A stretch of 64,000 bases of DNA from an uncultured Oscillospiraceae bacterium (lineage in GTDB: Bacteria > Bacillota_A > Clostridia > Oscillospirales > Acutalibacteraceae): NCBI GenBank assembly GCA_910587995.1, contig CAJUNS010000001.1, positions 1-64,000 on the forward strand, written 5' to 3'. Made by a program: the position numbers and the translations under genes. Shown here piece after piece: positions 8,537 through 16,504 of this stretch (within the stretch, counting starts at the first letter, position 1; every line of letters starts with the position of its first letter). The notes beneath the pieces are model-generated. The model saw only the letters and a program-made list of their open reading frames with translations. It had not been told where the DNA came from and ran no database searches.

Positions 8537-9280
8537 TCAGTTAAAGATGCTGTCCAGAATGCCATCCACCAGGCTGTCCACCTGCTCGCCTACCTGTTCG
8601 CCAAAGGTTTCCGCCTGGGCTTCCACCTCCTGGGCGAAGGCCTCCACCCGGCTTTCCAAAGCCTCTTCCGCTGTCTGCTCCGCCTCCGCAGCCCCGGCCA
8701 GCTCCTGAGAAGCCTCCGCCCCAGCGGCCTCATCAAAAACCGCCATGGGCTTCAACAGGGCAATGGGCTTTAAGCGGGCCAGCTTTTCGTTGTAATTCCG
8801 GGCCTGGTCGTTATAGCTGCTGCGGGAGAGCTTATCCTGCTCCGCCTCCATGTTGGCCAAAATCTGGGCCGGATATTTTTTATCGTTTTCAGAAAGCTCC
8901 GTCTTTTCCAGGGCCGAGGCCAAGGCTTGCGCGGGCTGGTCCAGCTGGGCGTTTAAGGCGGCGATTTTCTGAAACGTCTGGTTTTCATAGTCATATCCAT
9001 ACGTCTCGCAGAGCTTCACCTGATGCTCCAGGCTGCCGGCCAGCTTTTGCAGCTGGCTGTTCTGCCCGGCGTATTTCTCCGCCAGAGAGATCAGGTTGTT
9101 GGCCTCGGCCTGGCGGCGCTCCAAGCCCTCGTAAAGGGCATACCCGGTGTCGTCATAATAATAGTGCCCGCTGGCCTCTTCGCGCAGCTTGATAAGGGAG
9201 CGGTTAACGCCCAAGGGAATGGAGGCGGCAATGGCGGCGGCCATAAAAATGGCGGCTCCTACATGGCGTTTCTTTTTCAT
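8537..9280 (-). CDS. LemA-like membrane-anchored coiled-coil protein
   Basis: 247 residues. One N-terminal membrane helix (about 6-24), then helical heptad-like segments. The part ARNYNEKLARLKPIALLKPM resembles the LemA core (YNDAVRDYN...), and partnership with a TPM protein is typical for LemA. The last ~60 residues are Ala/Glu rich and very acidic. Its stop overlaps the next gene's ATG by one base. The N-terminal LemA motif is weak, so a distant relative is the safer description. Confidence 0.7.
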   Translation of the reverse strand: MKKKRHVGAAIFMAAAIAASIPLGVNRSLIKLREEASGHYYYDDTGYALYEGLERRQAEANNLISLAEKYAGQNSQLQKLAGSLEHQVKLCETYGYDYENQTFQKIAALNAQLDQPAQALASALEKTELSENDKKYPAQILANMEAEQDKLSRSSYNDQARNYNEKLARLKPIALLKPMAVFDEAAGAEASQELAGAAEAEQTAEEALESRVEAFAQEVEAQAETFGEQVGEQVDSLVDGILDSIFN

Positions 9281-9334
9281 GGCAGTTTCCTTTCTACATA
9301 AAACATAAAGATCGAAGCGCGGGGGCGGGCCCTT

Positions 9335-10495
9335 TTAGGTGTGGATGTCGAGAAGCTTTTGCTTGAGTTCGCCTTCCAGGCGGCCAATCTCCGCTTCGGC
9401 GGCCCGCCGCTTGGCCCGGCCCTCGTCCTGAATCTTCACCACCTCGTCCAGGGTCTGGATCAGGGACTGGTTGGTGACGCGCAGGGTCTCCATATCCACC
9501 ACGCCCCGCTCGCTCTCCCGGGCGGTCTCGATGGTGCTCATCTTCAGCTTCTCCGCGTTCTTGCGCAGCAGCTCGTTGGTCATGTCGCTGACCTCCCGCT
9601 GGGCCCGCACGGCCTGCTCGCTGTGGGCCAGGCCCAGGGCCAGCACCATTTGGCTCTTCCACAGGGGGATGGTGTTTACCAGCGTGGACTGAATCTTGTC
9701 GCACATAAGCTTGTCGTTGTTCTGCACCAAACGGATTTGGGGGGACATCTGCACGCTGACCATACGGGTCAGCTCCAGGTCGTGGAGCTTCTTTTCAAAG
9801 CTGTCGCACTGCTGGGCGAAGTCGTTGGCCGCCTGGGCGTCCTCCGCCAAGCCGCTGCGGCGGGCCTTGTCCTGCAAGGTCACCAAGGTGGTGGCCCGCT
9901 CCTGCTGCAGCTTCTTTTTGCCCGCGATGATGTACATGGAAAGCTCCTTGTGGTAGTTCAGGTTCATGTCATAGAGCTTATCCAGCATCACCACGTCCTT
10001 CATCAGCTGAACCTGGTGGCTCTCCAAAGCGGAGGCAATTTTGTTCACGTTTACCTCCGCGCTGTCATACCGGGCTTTCATGGCCACAATTTTGTTTCCC
10101 GTGTTTTTAAACCGGCCGAAAAAGCCCCGTTTCTCCTCTTCGTCAATGTCAAAGCCCTTAAGCTCCACCACCAAATTGCTGATTTGGTTGCCCACCTCGC
10201 CCAGGTCCTTGGTGCGCACATTATTGAGGGCTGTGTCCGAGAAGGAGGCGATCTTCTTCTGGGCGGCGGAGCCGTACTGCATCACCATGGTGCTGTTTTG
10301 CAGGTCGATCTTCTGGGAGAACTCATCCACCACCTTGCGCTCCTCGGGGGTGAGCACATTCTCGTCCAGGGTGGTGACCTGGGCCTCCTCCTGCACAGCG
10401 GGGGCCTGGGGCTCTTCCGCGGCCTCGGGCTCCAGGGTCAGGGTAGGCATCTGGGGGGCGTTCTGCTCCAGGGCCAGCTTCATTTCATTGTCCAT
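9335..10495 (-). CDS. telA: Toxic anion resistance protein, TelA/YceH family
   Basis: 386 residues, almost wholly alpha-helical, matching TelA: VDEFSQKIDLQNSTMVMQYG near the start, FGRFKNTGNKIVAMKARYDSAEVNVNKI in the middle, and QNDKLMCDKIQSTLVNTIPLWKSQMVLALGL toward the end. TelA proteins are cytoplasmic coiled-coil proteins linked to tellurite, antibiotic and lysozyme tolerance, often beside XpaC, as here. The Gln/Glu/Pro-rich first 45 residues are a low-complexity extension. Confidence 0.92.
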   Translation of the reverse strand: MDNEMKLALEQNAPQMPTLTLEPEAAEEPQAPAVQEEAQVTTLDENVLTPEERKVVDEFSQKIDLQNSTMVMQYGSAAQKKIASFSDTALNNVRTKDLGEVGNQISNLVVELKGFDIDEEEKRGFFGRFKNTGNKIVAMKARYDSAEVNVNKIASALESHQVQLMKDVVMLDKLYDMNLNYHKELSMYIIAGKKKLQQERATTLVTLQDKARRSGLAEDAQAANDFAQQCDSFEKKLHDLELTRMVSVQMSPQIRLVQNNDKLMCDKIQSTLVNTIPLWKSQMVLALGLAHSEQAVRAQREVSDMTNELLRKNAEKLKMSTIETARESERGVVDMETLRVTNQSLIQTLDEVVKIQDEGRAKRRAAEAEIGRLEGELKQKLLDIHT

Positions 10496-10516
10496 CCTTA
10501 CGACCTCGTTTCATGT

Positions 10517-11080
10517 TTATTTTTTACCGTCAGTGTCCAATTTAGCGTACACATAGGTGTCTTTCCAAATGGGTCTGCCCTCCGGGTCTTTCCAAAAGAA
10601 CACGTTCCGCCGCAAATGGGCCTCCCGGCGAAAGCCCAGGGCCTCCAGCAGCTTCCACGAACGGGTGTTGGCCGGGTCGCACTCCCCGTAGATCCGGTGG
10701 GTTCCGCTGGAAAAGGCCCGCCGGACCAGAGCCTGGCAGCTTTCCGCGGCATATCCGGCTCCCCAATAGTTTTGATTGAACACATATCCTATTTCCAGCG
10801 CCTCAAACTCTCTTTTTCCCAGGTAGACATTGCCAATCAGCTTGCGGGCGCTTTTCAGCTCCACCGCAATCATTTCTTCGGTTCCCATGCGCCAGCGAAG
10901 GCTTTCCCGGGCCTCCTCCAGCGTCATGGGCCGGTAGGGCTCGAACGCCACCACCTTTTCATCGGATACATATTCGAACAGGTCCCGCAAATCCTCTTCT
11001 CGAAAGCTTCTTAAAATCAGGCGCTGGGTTTGCGCAAAAATTGTGCCGCTCTCCATGTGGTTCTCCTTTTTCTCCGGCAA
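10517..11080 (-). CDS. GNAT family N-acetyltransferase, RimJ/RimL type
   Basis: 187 residues. Starts with TQRLILRSFREEDLRDLFEY, the common opening of RimJ/RimL-like acetyltransferases, followed by the acetyl-CoA strand EIGYVFNQNYWGAGYAAES and the NTRSWKLLEALGFRREA block. It probably acetylates a protein N-terminus or small amine; the substrate cannot be told. It interrupts the xpaC-telA pair and lies 21 bases upstream of telA, so it is likely cotranscribed. Confidence 0.9.
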   Translation of the reverse strand: MPEKKENHMESGTIFAQTQRLILRSFREEDLRDLFEYVSDEKVVAFEPYRPMTLEEARESLRWRMGTEEMIAVELKSARKLIGNVYLGKREFEALEIGYVFNQNYWGAGYAAESCQALVRRAFSSGTHRIYGECDPANTRSWKLLEALGFRREAHLRRNVFFWKDPEGRPIWKDTYVYAKLDTDGKK

Positions 11081-11185
11081 GCCTATTATAAGTCCACTCT
11101 TTTACAGAGTATTATCCCATTTCTTAACAAGTTATGAATCCGGGGTCAGGGCCGCAAGTTCCATTCCCACGGCCCTCTCCCTTTT

Positions 11186-11289
11186 ACAGCAGGTTCCCGT
11201 CTTTATCGTAGAAAGACCGGCAGTAGACCGCCCGGCCAGAGGGCCGGGGCCTCCGGCAGTCCGGCGGGGTCAAAGAGTTCCATCTTCAC
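11186..11289 (-). pseudogene. Possible small broken gene after xpaC
   Basis: Nine bases after the xpaC stop a GTG with a GAGG site reads VKMELFDPAGLPEAP and stops after 28 codons. In the next frame the same stretch ends RAVYCRSFYDKDGNLL before a stop at 11186, which looks like a genuine protein end. A single-base frameshift in a ~35-codon gene would explain both. No family is recognised. Confidence 0.3.
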
Positions 11290-11298
11290 GTTGTTTCC

Positions 11299-12378
11299 TC
11301 ACTTTCCGGTCCGGCTCTCCTCCACAAAGCCCTCCTGCTTCAGCATGGTCTCAAACACGGTGATGTCCGCTGAGATGTCCATGGCCTCGTCGGAGAACAG
11401 GGAGTCCAGCTGCTTCTCAAAAGCGTCGGCCACGGTGTGCATCATCCCCGCGATGTTAAACATGGTGGAGGTAATGTTCTCCCCCTTCACCGACTGCCGG
11501 GACAGCTGCTCATAGCTGTTCAGCAGCTTCAGGGTGGTGGGCAGATAGTAGTTCATAAACTTGCGGATCTGAGGCGCCTTGCCCGGGTGCTGGGCAATGT
11601 AGTTGAAAATGTCCGCCGCGGCCCGCTCCATCCGGTCGATGTCCGCCGACAGGGCCTCGTCCGGGATGGCGTCGTTGGCGGCCCGGAGCTTTTTGATCAT
11701 CTCATGGCCCTCGTCGATGATTTTGTCCACCTCCGGGTTGCCGGTGGCGGACTTCTTCTCTGGCTTGGGCTCGGGCTCCTTTTTCGGCTCAGGCTTGGGT
11801 TGGGGCTTGGGCTGTTCCACTGGCACCAGCCGCTTTTTGCCCCGGAACATGGCCCCGGAGAGCAAAAATGTCAGAATCACCACAATGGCGAACCCCGCCC
11901 ACTGCTGGGGTTCCATCATCTGCGCGTTCATGGCGTAAAGCAGGGCCACCACGCCGGTGATGTAGTACTTGGCCGGACTGCCCATGTGCTCCACCTTCAT
12001 GGGGGGCATTTGGGGCGGCGGCGCGGGGCTGACCCCGGTAGGGCGGCGGGGCGGAACCGGCTGCTGGGGCCGGGCGGTCTGGCCACCCGTGGGCGGCACA
12101 GGGGCCTGGGGTCGCCGTCCCGGCTGGGGCTGGGGACCCGGCTGGCCGGGGCCGGGATAGCGGTAGGTGCCGTTGGGATTCCGGCCGGCCTGGTAGCCCT
12201 GGGCGGCGGACTTCACCACCGGCGCGGCGGCGTTTAAGGCGGCGTCGAGCCCAGCGGCGGCGCGGCCCAAGCCCTGGGCCAGCTTATCCGCGGCGGGAAT
12301 GCCTGTGCCGGTGAGGGTTTTATAGACCTGGGAGGAACGGTATTCCTTCTCAACGGGGCGGTTCGGTTTTTGATTCAT
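11299..12378 (-). CDS. xpaC: XpaC-type protein (5-bromo-4-chloroindolyl phosphate hydrolysis family)
   Basis: 359 residues. N-terminal half is a Pro/Gly/Gln/Arg-rich disordered region (about 75-140), then two membrane helices (AKYYITGVVALLYAMNA and QQWAGFAIVVILTFLLSGAM), a Lys/Pro/Glu spacer, and the C-terminal XpaC helical domain from about 215 (NPEVDKIIDEGHEMIKKLRA, FMNYYLPTTLKLLNSYEQLS). The original phosphatase label of XpaC is not biochemically secure. XpaC and TelA co-occur widely and are taken to be a membrane/cytoplasm pair. Confidence 0.88.
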   Translation of the reverse strand: MNQKPNRPVEKEYRSSQVYKTLTGTGIPAADKLAQGLGRAAAGLDAALNAAAPVVKSAAQGYQAGRNPNGTYRYPGPGQPGPQPQPGRRPQAPVPPTGGQTARPQQPVPPRRPTGVSPAPPPQMPPMKVEHMGSPAKYYITGVVALLYAMNAQMMEPQQWAGFAIVVILTFLLSGAMFRGKKRLVPVEQPKPQPKPEPKKEPEPKPEKKSATGNPEVDKIIDEGHEMIKKLRAANDAIPDEALSADIDRMERAAADIFNYIAQHPGKAPQIRKFMNYYLPTTLKLLNSYEQLSRQSVKGENITSTMFNIAGMMHTVADAFEKQLDSLFSDEAMDISADITVFETMLKQEGFVEESRTGK

Positions 12379-12483
12379 GAGCGCTTATCCTTTCGCAGGA
12401 GATGCCGGGCGGATGGAGCAAAGTCCTATTCTTTATATTGTACGTTTTCTTGGAGAGCATGTCAACTGATTTTTCACGGGGGA

Positions 12484-12567
12484 AGCGTCCCAACCACAGA
12501 GATCATCATCTATGTTCCCCCGCCCTACGGGCGGGGGAACACGAAGAGCTCTCCGAAACGGACACTC
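12484..12567 (-). repeat. Family 1 palindromic repeat
   Basis: Copy in minus orientation: left end GCGTCCCAACCACAGAGAT, centre hairpin GTTCCCCCGCC/GGCGGGGGAAC and right end CTCTCCGAAACGGACACTC. It sits upstream of xpaC, 37 bases from a family 3 element. Confidence 0.88.
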
Positions 12568-12603
12568 ACTTCACGGGAAGCTCCGGCAAAGCGGCACAGC
12601 GGT

Positions 12604-12789
12604 TAGGGCTTGTTTGAAAATAGAGGGAATGACGAATTTTGGGTCAGAAGTGGCCAGATTCCAGGAGAAGAACCGCTGTAGTTAGCTGCGCTAACTACGT
12701 CAACCTTTCGGTTGACGAGGATTTTTGACGCAGAAGATGACCGCTTATGGGCAAAAAGTCGGCGTTTTCGATTTTTCAAACGAGCCCTA
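12604..12789 (+). repeat. Family 3 TA-flanked inverted-repeat element (MITE-like)
   Basis: Ends GGGCTTGTTTGAAAA and TTTTTCAAACGAGCCC are inverted repeats and both are flanked by TA, the footprint expected of a Tc1/IS630-type non-autonomous element. Inside are two hairpins (GTAGTTAGC/GCTAACTAC and GTCAACC/GGTTGAC). A second copy with the same ends is at 59034-59207. Confidence 0.88.
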
Positions 12790-12813
12790 GGCGTTTGGGC
12801 CGGGGCGGAGCAC

Positions 12814-13734
12814 TTACCTTTGTCCCCCAAAGGCCCGCCGGTATACGGCCCGCACCTCTTCTCCCGAGGCAATGCCCTCTCGAAAGGCCGTGGCCGCGCC
12901 CGCGCTGACCGCCCAGTCCAGGGCCTGGTCCAGCCCGCCGCCCTGGCTCCAGCCATACAGAAAGCCCGCCACAAAAGAGTCCCCCGCCCCTACGGCGGAG
13001 CGCGGGGAGCCCTCCACCGCCGGGCGGAAGGCCACGCCGCCGGACTCATCTACCAGCAGGGCCCCCTCCCCGCCCAGGGTGACCGCCACGTTCCGCGCCC
13101 CCAGGCTCTGGAGCTTTTTAGCAAGGCCCACCATCTCCTCCCGGGTGGAGGCCGGTTCCCCAAAGGCTTCCGCCAGCTCTTCCCGGTTGGGCTTCATCAA
13201 AAAGGGCCTGGCCGCCGCCGAGGCCGCCAGAGCCGGGCCAGAGGCGTCCACCACCACCTTTACCCCCGCCGGAACCCTTTGGCCCAGCCGGGCGTACACC
13301 CCGGCGGGCAAGGAGGCCGGCACGCTGCCCGCCAGAACCAGAAAATCCCCCGCCGCCAAAGCGGCCAGCCGCTTTTCCAGCTGGTCCAGCGCCTGGGGGG
13401 GAATCTCCGGCCCGCCGCCGTTTAGGGCGGTCTCCGGCTGGCCCGGCGGCGTAATTTTAATATTCACCCGGGTGAGCCCGTCCTCTAAAAAAACAAACCC
13501 GGTGGCCAGGCCCTGTCCTTCCAGCCGCGCGGCCAGTTCCCGGCCGGTAAAGCCCCCGGCCACGCCCAGGGCCATGGTCTCCACCCCCAGCGAGGCCAGC
13601 AGCAGGGAGACGTTGATCCCCTTTCCCCCAGGGACAAACCGGCACCCGCCGTAGCGCAGGTCCCGCCCGGGAACCAGCGCCTCCGGCGAGACATAGCAGT
13701 CCAGCGCGGGGTTAAGCGTTACGGTATACACCAT
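12814..13734 (-). CDS. fruK: 1-phosphofructokinase family sugar kinase (PfkB)
   Basis: 306 residues. MVYTVTLNPALDCYV and FVPGGKGINVSLLLASLG are the substrate-binding features of the 1-phosphofructokinase/tagatose-6-phosphate kinase branch; the PfkB signature 2 with catalytic aspartate is SAVGAGDSFVAGF. It phosphorylates fructose-1-phosphate or a similar sugar phosphate. No fructose PTS gene or DeoR regulator accompanies it here, so the exact substrate stays open. Its own promoter is at 13771-13799. Confidence 0.85.
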   Translation of the reverse strand: MVYTVTLNPALDCYVSPEALVPGRDLRYGGCRFVPGGKGINVSLLLASLGVETMALGVAGGFTGRELAARLEGQGLATGFVFLEDGLTRVNIKITPPGQPETALNGGGPEIPPQALDQLEKRLAALAAGDFLVLAGSVPASLPAGVYARLGQRVPAGVKVVVDASGPALAASAAARPFLMKPNREELAEAFGEPASTREEMVGLAKKLQSLGARNVAVTLGGEGALLVDESGGVAFRPAVEGSPRSAVGAGDSFVAGFLYGWSQGGGLDQALDWAVSAGAATAFREGIASGEEVRAVYRRAFGGQR

Positions 13735-13770
13735 AATAATACCCTCCTGGTCTTACAAGTTTCTTAAGGT

Positions 13771-13799
13771 ATTCTATCATTTTGAAAAATTTTTTGCAA
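13771..13799 (-). promoter_or_regulatory. Promoter of the PfkB kinase gene
   Basis: On the minus strand TTGCAA (13794-13799) and TAGAAT (13771-13776) are 17 bases apart, about 35 bases from the start codon and followed by an AGGAGG site. Confidence 0.75.
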
Positions 13800-13898
13800 C
13801 GCCCCCGGCGGGAAGTTTTTTCGCGGCGCATAAAACTGGCCCAAACAGGGAATGCTCTCTCCGAAAGAAAATTTTCTGAATGCAGAGAGGGATTTAAT

Positions 13899-14210
13899 AT
13901 GCGAAAACAAGGTTTAATCCTGCTGGCCCTGTCCGGCCTGCTGGCCCTGCTGCTGGCGGCCTGCGGCGACGGCAGAGTGGAGAGCACGGTATCCGAGGCC
14001 GTTTCGAAGATCGGCGAGGACATTGGCGAAACCGTAAGCCGCGTGGAGTCCATGCTGGACGGGGATTCCCGGCTGGACGATTGGGCTTCCAGCGATGTTT
14101 TGGACGAAAGCGGCTGGGAGGACGGAATGTCCAGCGGCCTGGAGAGCGGAGACATTCTCGACGATGAAGGCAGCTTGGCGGAGGACAGCCGCGCGGACGG
14201 GGACCGCTGA
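13899..14210 (+). CDS. Small acidic lipoprotein
   Basis: 103 residues from ATG 13899 with GAGAGGG upstream. The N-terminus MRKQGLILLALSG followed by LLALLLAAC is a lipoprotein signal with lipobox LAAC, so Cys about residue 23 is the predicted lipidation site. The remainder is short, highly acidic and Ser/Asp rich (VESTVSEAVSKIGEDIGETV is an amphipathic helix). No family recognised; likely a membrane-anchored exported protein of unknown role. Confidence 0.8.
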   Translation: MRKQGLILLALSGLLALLLAACGDGRVESTVSEAVSKIGEDIGETVSRVESMLDGDSRLDDWASSDVLDESGWEDGMSSGLESGDILDDEGSLAEDSRADGDR

Positions 14211-14240
14211 GCCCCCGGCTTCAAAGGTGGTCCCGCACAA

Positions 14241-14355
14241 TATAGTAAACGCACTTGGAAATCGGTATTTACCGATTTCCAAGCAGGGCGGCACGAGCGC
14301 GCCCGTGCCGCCAGGTTCAAAAGAGGTGATACCTCTTTTGAACTGCGTTAACTAT
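14241..14355 (+). repeat. Family 2 three-hairpin repeat, full copy
   Basis: 115 bp, ends TATAGTAAACGCACTT and (reverse complement of the right end) ATAGTTAACGCAGTTC, so it has imperfect terminal inverted repeats. It contains three perfect or near-perfect hairpins in a row: GGAAATCGG/CCGATTTCC, GGCGGCACG/CGTGCCGCC and GTTCAAAAGAGG/CCTCTTTTGAAC. A copy of identical length lies at 58571-58685. Confidence 0.9.
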
Positions 14356-14374
14356 GAAAAACCAGCTTCGGCCA

Positions 14375-14412
14375 GCGCCGCGGATTTTCAAAAAAGTCCG
14401 CGGCGCTTTTTT
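14375..14412 (+). terminator. Intrinsic terminator
   Basis: GCGCCGCGGA (14375-14384) pairs with TCCGCGGCGC (14397-14406), followed by TTTTTT. It would end transcription from the lipoprotein gene before the fakA promoter. Confidence 0.85.
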
Positions 14413-14454
14413 GCAGGCCGCTTTTTCTCATACTCTGCCAGGGTCCTCCAAAGG

Positions 14455-14539
14455 GAGTGTCCGTTTCGGAGAGTTTTTTGTGTTCCCCCGCTCTACGGGC
14501 GAGGGAACACAAATGATTATCTTTTTGGTTTGGACGCTC
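14455..14539 (+). repeat. Family 1 palindromic repeat
   Basis: Left end GAGTGTCCGTTTCGGAGAG, centre GTTCCCCCGCTC/GAGGGAAC, right end TTTTTGGTTTGGACGCTC. Located 18 bases before the -35 box of the fakA promoter. Confidence 0.88.
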
Positions 14540-14557
14540 TCTCTTCCAAATTCCCGA

Positions 14558-14586
14558 TTGTTTTTTCGGGCGTTCTGTGTTACAAT
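14558..14586 (+). promoter_or_regulatory. Promoter of fakA
   Basis: TTGTTT (14558-14563), 17 bases, TACAAT (14581-14586), about 70 bases before the ATG. Confidence 0.7.
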
Positions 14587-14656
14587 AATACAAAATGGTT
14601 TTCCGCGCCGCCAGGACCCCCAGGCCGCGCACCTCTCAAGAAGGATGTGTTTCCCC

Positions 14657-16333
14657 ATGATTACAGGCTCTCAGCTGAAAAACGCGATCATTTCCGGATC
14701 CAACAACATCGCCAAATACCGCAAGCAGGTTAACGACTTGAATATTTTCCCCGTCCCGGATGGCGACACCGGCTCCAACATGTCCATGACCATCGGGGCC
14801 GCGGCCGACGCCCTGAAGCCCCTGCCCGAGACCGTCTCCGCCGGAGAGGTGGCCAAAAAGGCCGCCTCCGCCATGCTGCGGGGGGCCCGGGGCAACTCCG
14901 GGGTCATCCTCTCCCTGCTGTTCCGGGGCGTGGCCAAGGGCCTGGGGGACCTGGAGCGGGCGGACGCTCCAGCCCTTCTCCAGGCTCTGGACCTGGGCGT
15001 GGAGGAGGCCTATAAGGCCGTAACCCGGCCCACCGAGGGCACCATTCTCACCGTGGCCCGGGTGGCCGCCGAGCAGGGCCGGGACGCTTTGAACCACGGG
15101 GCCTCCGAGGCCGTGCGGGTGTGGGACGCGGTGTGCATGGGGGCCTCTCAGGCCTTGGAGCAAACTCCCGAGCTGCTGCCTGTGCTCAAGCGGGCCGGGG
15201 TGGTGGATGCGGGCGGACAAGGCCTCTGCCTGATTCTGGAGGGCATGCTCAGCGTCTTCCGGGGCGGCATTATCATTGAGTCCGGCCTCTCGGAGGAGGA
15301 GCGGGCCCAGGAGACCGCCGAGTTCTTCAAAAGCGCCGCCGCTGAGTTCGACAGCGAGATTCACTTTACCTACTGCACCGAGTTCGTCATCGGCCGGGAC
15401 CCGGACGGAGCCCAGGAGCCCATGGAGCTGCGGCTCTACCTGGAAACCATTGGCGACTGCGTGCTGGTGGCGGACGACGAAGAGATCATCAAGGTGCATG
15501 TGCACACCGAAAATCCCGGCGACGCCCTGCAGGCCGGTCTCAAATACGGCCAGCTGCTCACCGTGAAGATTGAGAACATGAAGCAGCAGCACCAGGCCCT
15601 GGGCGGCGAGGCCCAGCCTCAGCCCGAGGCCCCTGCGGACCCCCCCCGGCTGGAGCGCCAAGAGCCCACCGAAGAGCTGGGCTTCATCTCCGTGGCGGCC
15701 GGCGAGGGCCTTCGCGGCCTGTTTTTAGAGCTGGGCTGCGCGGTGGTGGTCAGCGGCGGCCAGACCATGAACCCCAGCACCGAGGACATCCTCAACGCCG
15801 TGCTAGCCACGCCCGCCAAAAAGGTCTTTGTGCTGCCCAACAACAAAAACATCCTTATGGCCGCCCAGCAGACCGTCCCTCTGGCCGGGGACCGGGAAGT
15901 GATTGTGCTGCCCACCAAGACGATCCCCCAGGGGCTTTCGGCCATGCTGGCCTTTGACCCGGACGCGGGCGCGGAGGAAAACCAGCAGGCCATGATGGAG
16001 GCGGCGGGCAATGTGGACACCGGCCTGGTCACCTTCGCGGCCCGGGACTCGGAGTTTGGCAGCGAGGCCATCCGGCACGGGGATATCCTGGGCCTGAAAA
16101 ACGGCAAGCTGCACTACATTGAGAAGGACCCGGTAAGCACCTGTGTGCGGGTGGCCCGGTCCCTCTCCACCAAGCAGACCTCCTTTATCACGTTGATTTA
16201 CGGCGAGGGAATCACGGCGGACCAGGCCCAGGAGGCCAAGCGCCTGCTTTCGGCCAAGGTGCATTCCGATGTGGAGATCACTTTGGTGGACGGCGGCCAG
16301 CCGGTGTATTACTTTATTATTTCGGTAGAATGA
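14657..16333 (+). CDS. fakA: DAK2-domain fatty acid kinase subunit (YloV/FakA)
   Basis: 558 residues from ATG 14657 (AAGAAGGA upstream), close to B. subtilis YloV. The N-terminal DAK2 kinase domain (about 1-200) has LNIFPVPDGDTGSNMSMT and LRGARGNSGVILS, which bind Mg-ATP. A FakA middle domain and a C-terminal DegV-like domain follow (AVVVSGGQTMNPSTEDILNA). FakA phosphorylates fatty acids presented by a FakB protein for membrane lipid synthesis; no fakB is in this window. fakA directly before recG matches the Firmicute order. Confidence 0.93.
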   Translation: MITGSQLKNAIISGSNNIAKYRKQVNDLNIFPVPDGDTGSNMSMTIGAAADALKPLPETVSAGEVAKKAASAMLRGARGNSGVILSLLFRGVAKGLGDLERADAPALLQALDLGVEEAYKAVTRPTEGTILTVARVAAEQGRDALNHGASEAVRVWDAVCMGASQALEQTPELLPVLKRAGVVDAGGQGLCLILEGMLSVFRGGIIIESGLSEEERAQETAEFFKSAAAEFDSEIHFTYCTEFVIGRDPDGAQEPMELRLYLETIGDCVLVADDEEIIKVHVHTENPGDALQAGLKYGQLLTVKIENMKQQHQALGGEAQPQPEAPADPPRLERQEPTEELGFISVAAGEGLRGLFLELGCAVVVSGGQTMNPSTEDILNAVLATPAKKVFVLPNNKNILMAAQQTVPLAGDREVIVLPTKTIPQGLSAMLAFDPDAGAEENQQAMMEAAGNVDTGLVTFAARDSEFGSEAIRHGDILGLKNGKLHYIEKDPVSTCVRVARSLSTKQTSFITLIYGEGITADQAQEAKRLLSAKVHSDVEITLVDGGQPVYYFIISVE

Positions 16334-16459
16334 GCCAGGGGCCTCAGGCGGCGCCCCCCTTGCGAAGCCGTCAAGCCTTTGCCCCGCTGATGGAAACCGG
16401 ACCGCTGCTCCACCCATTTGAACGCTTCCCCGCTCCTGCGCCATCTCTACATTGAAAAG

Positions 16460-16480
16460 CAGTCCAGTGGGACTGTTTTT
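16460..16480 (+). terminator. Intrinsic terminator between fakA and recG
   Basis: CAGTCC (16460-16465) and GGACTG (16470-16475) form a tight hairpin followed by TTTTT. It ends only 25 bases before the recG start codon, so recG expression may depend on read-through or a promoter that overlaps it. Confidence 0.65.
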
Positions 16481-16504
16481 CTATTTTCGGAAGGAGGGCT
16501 TTGG

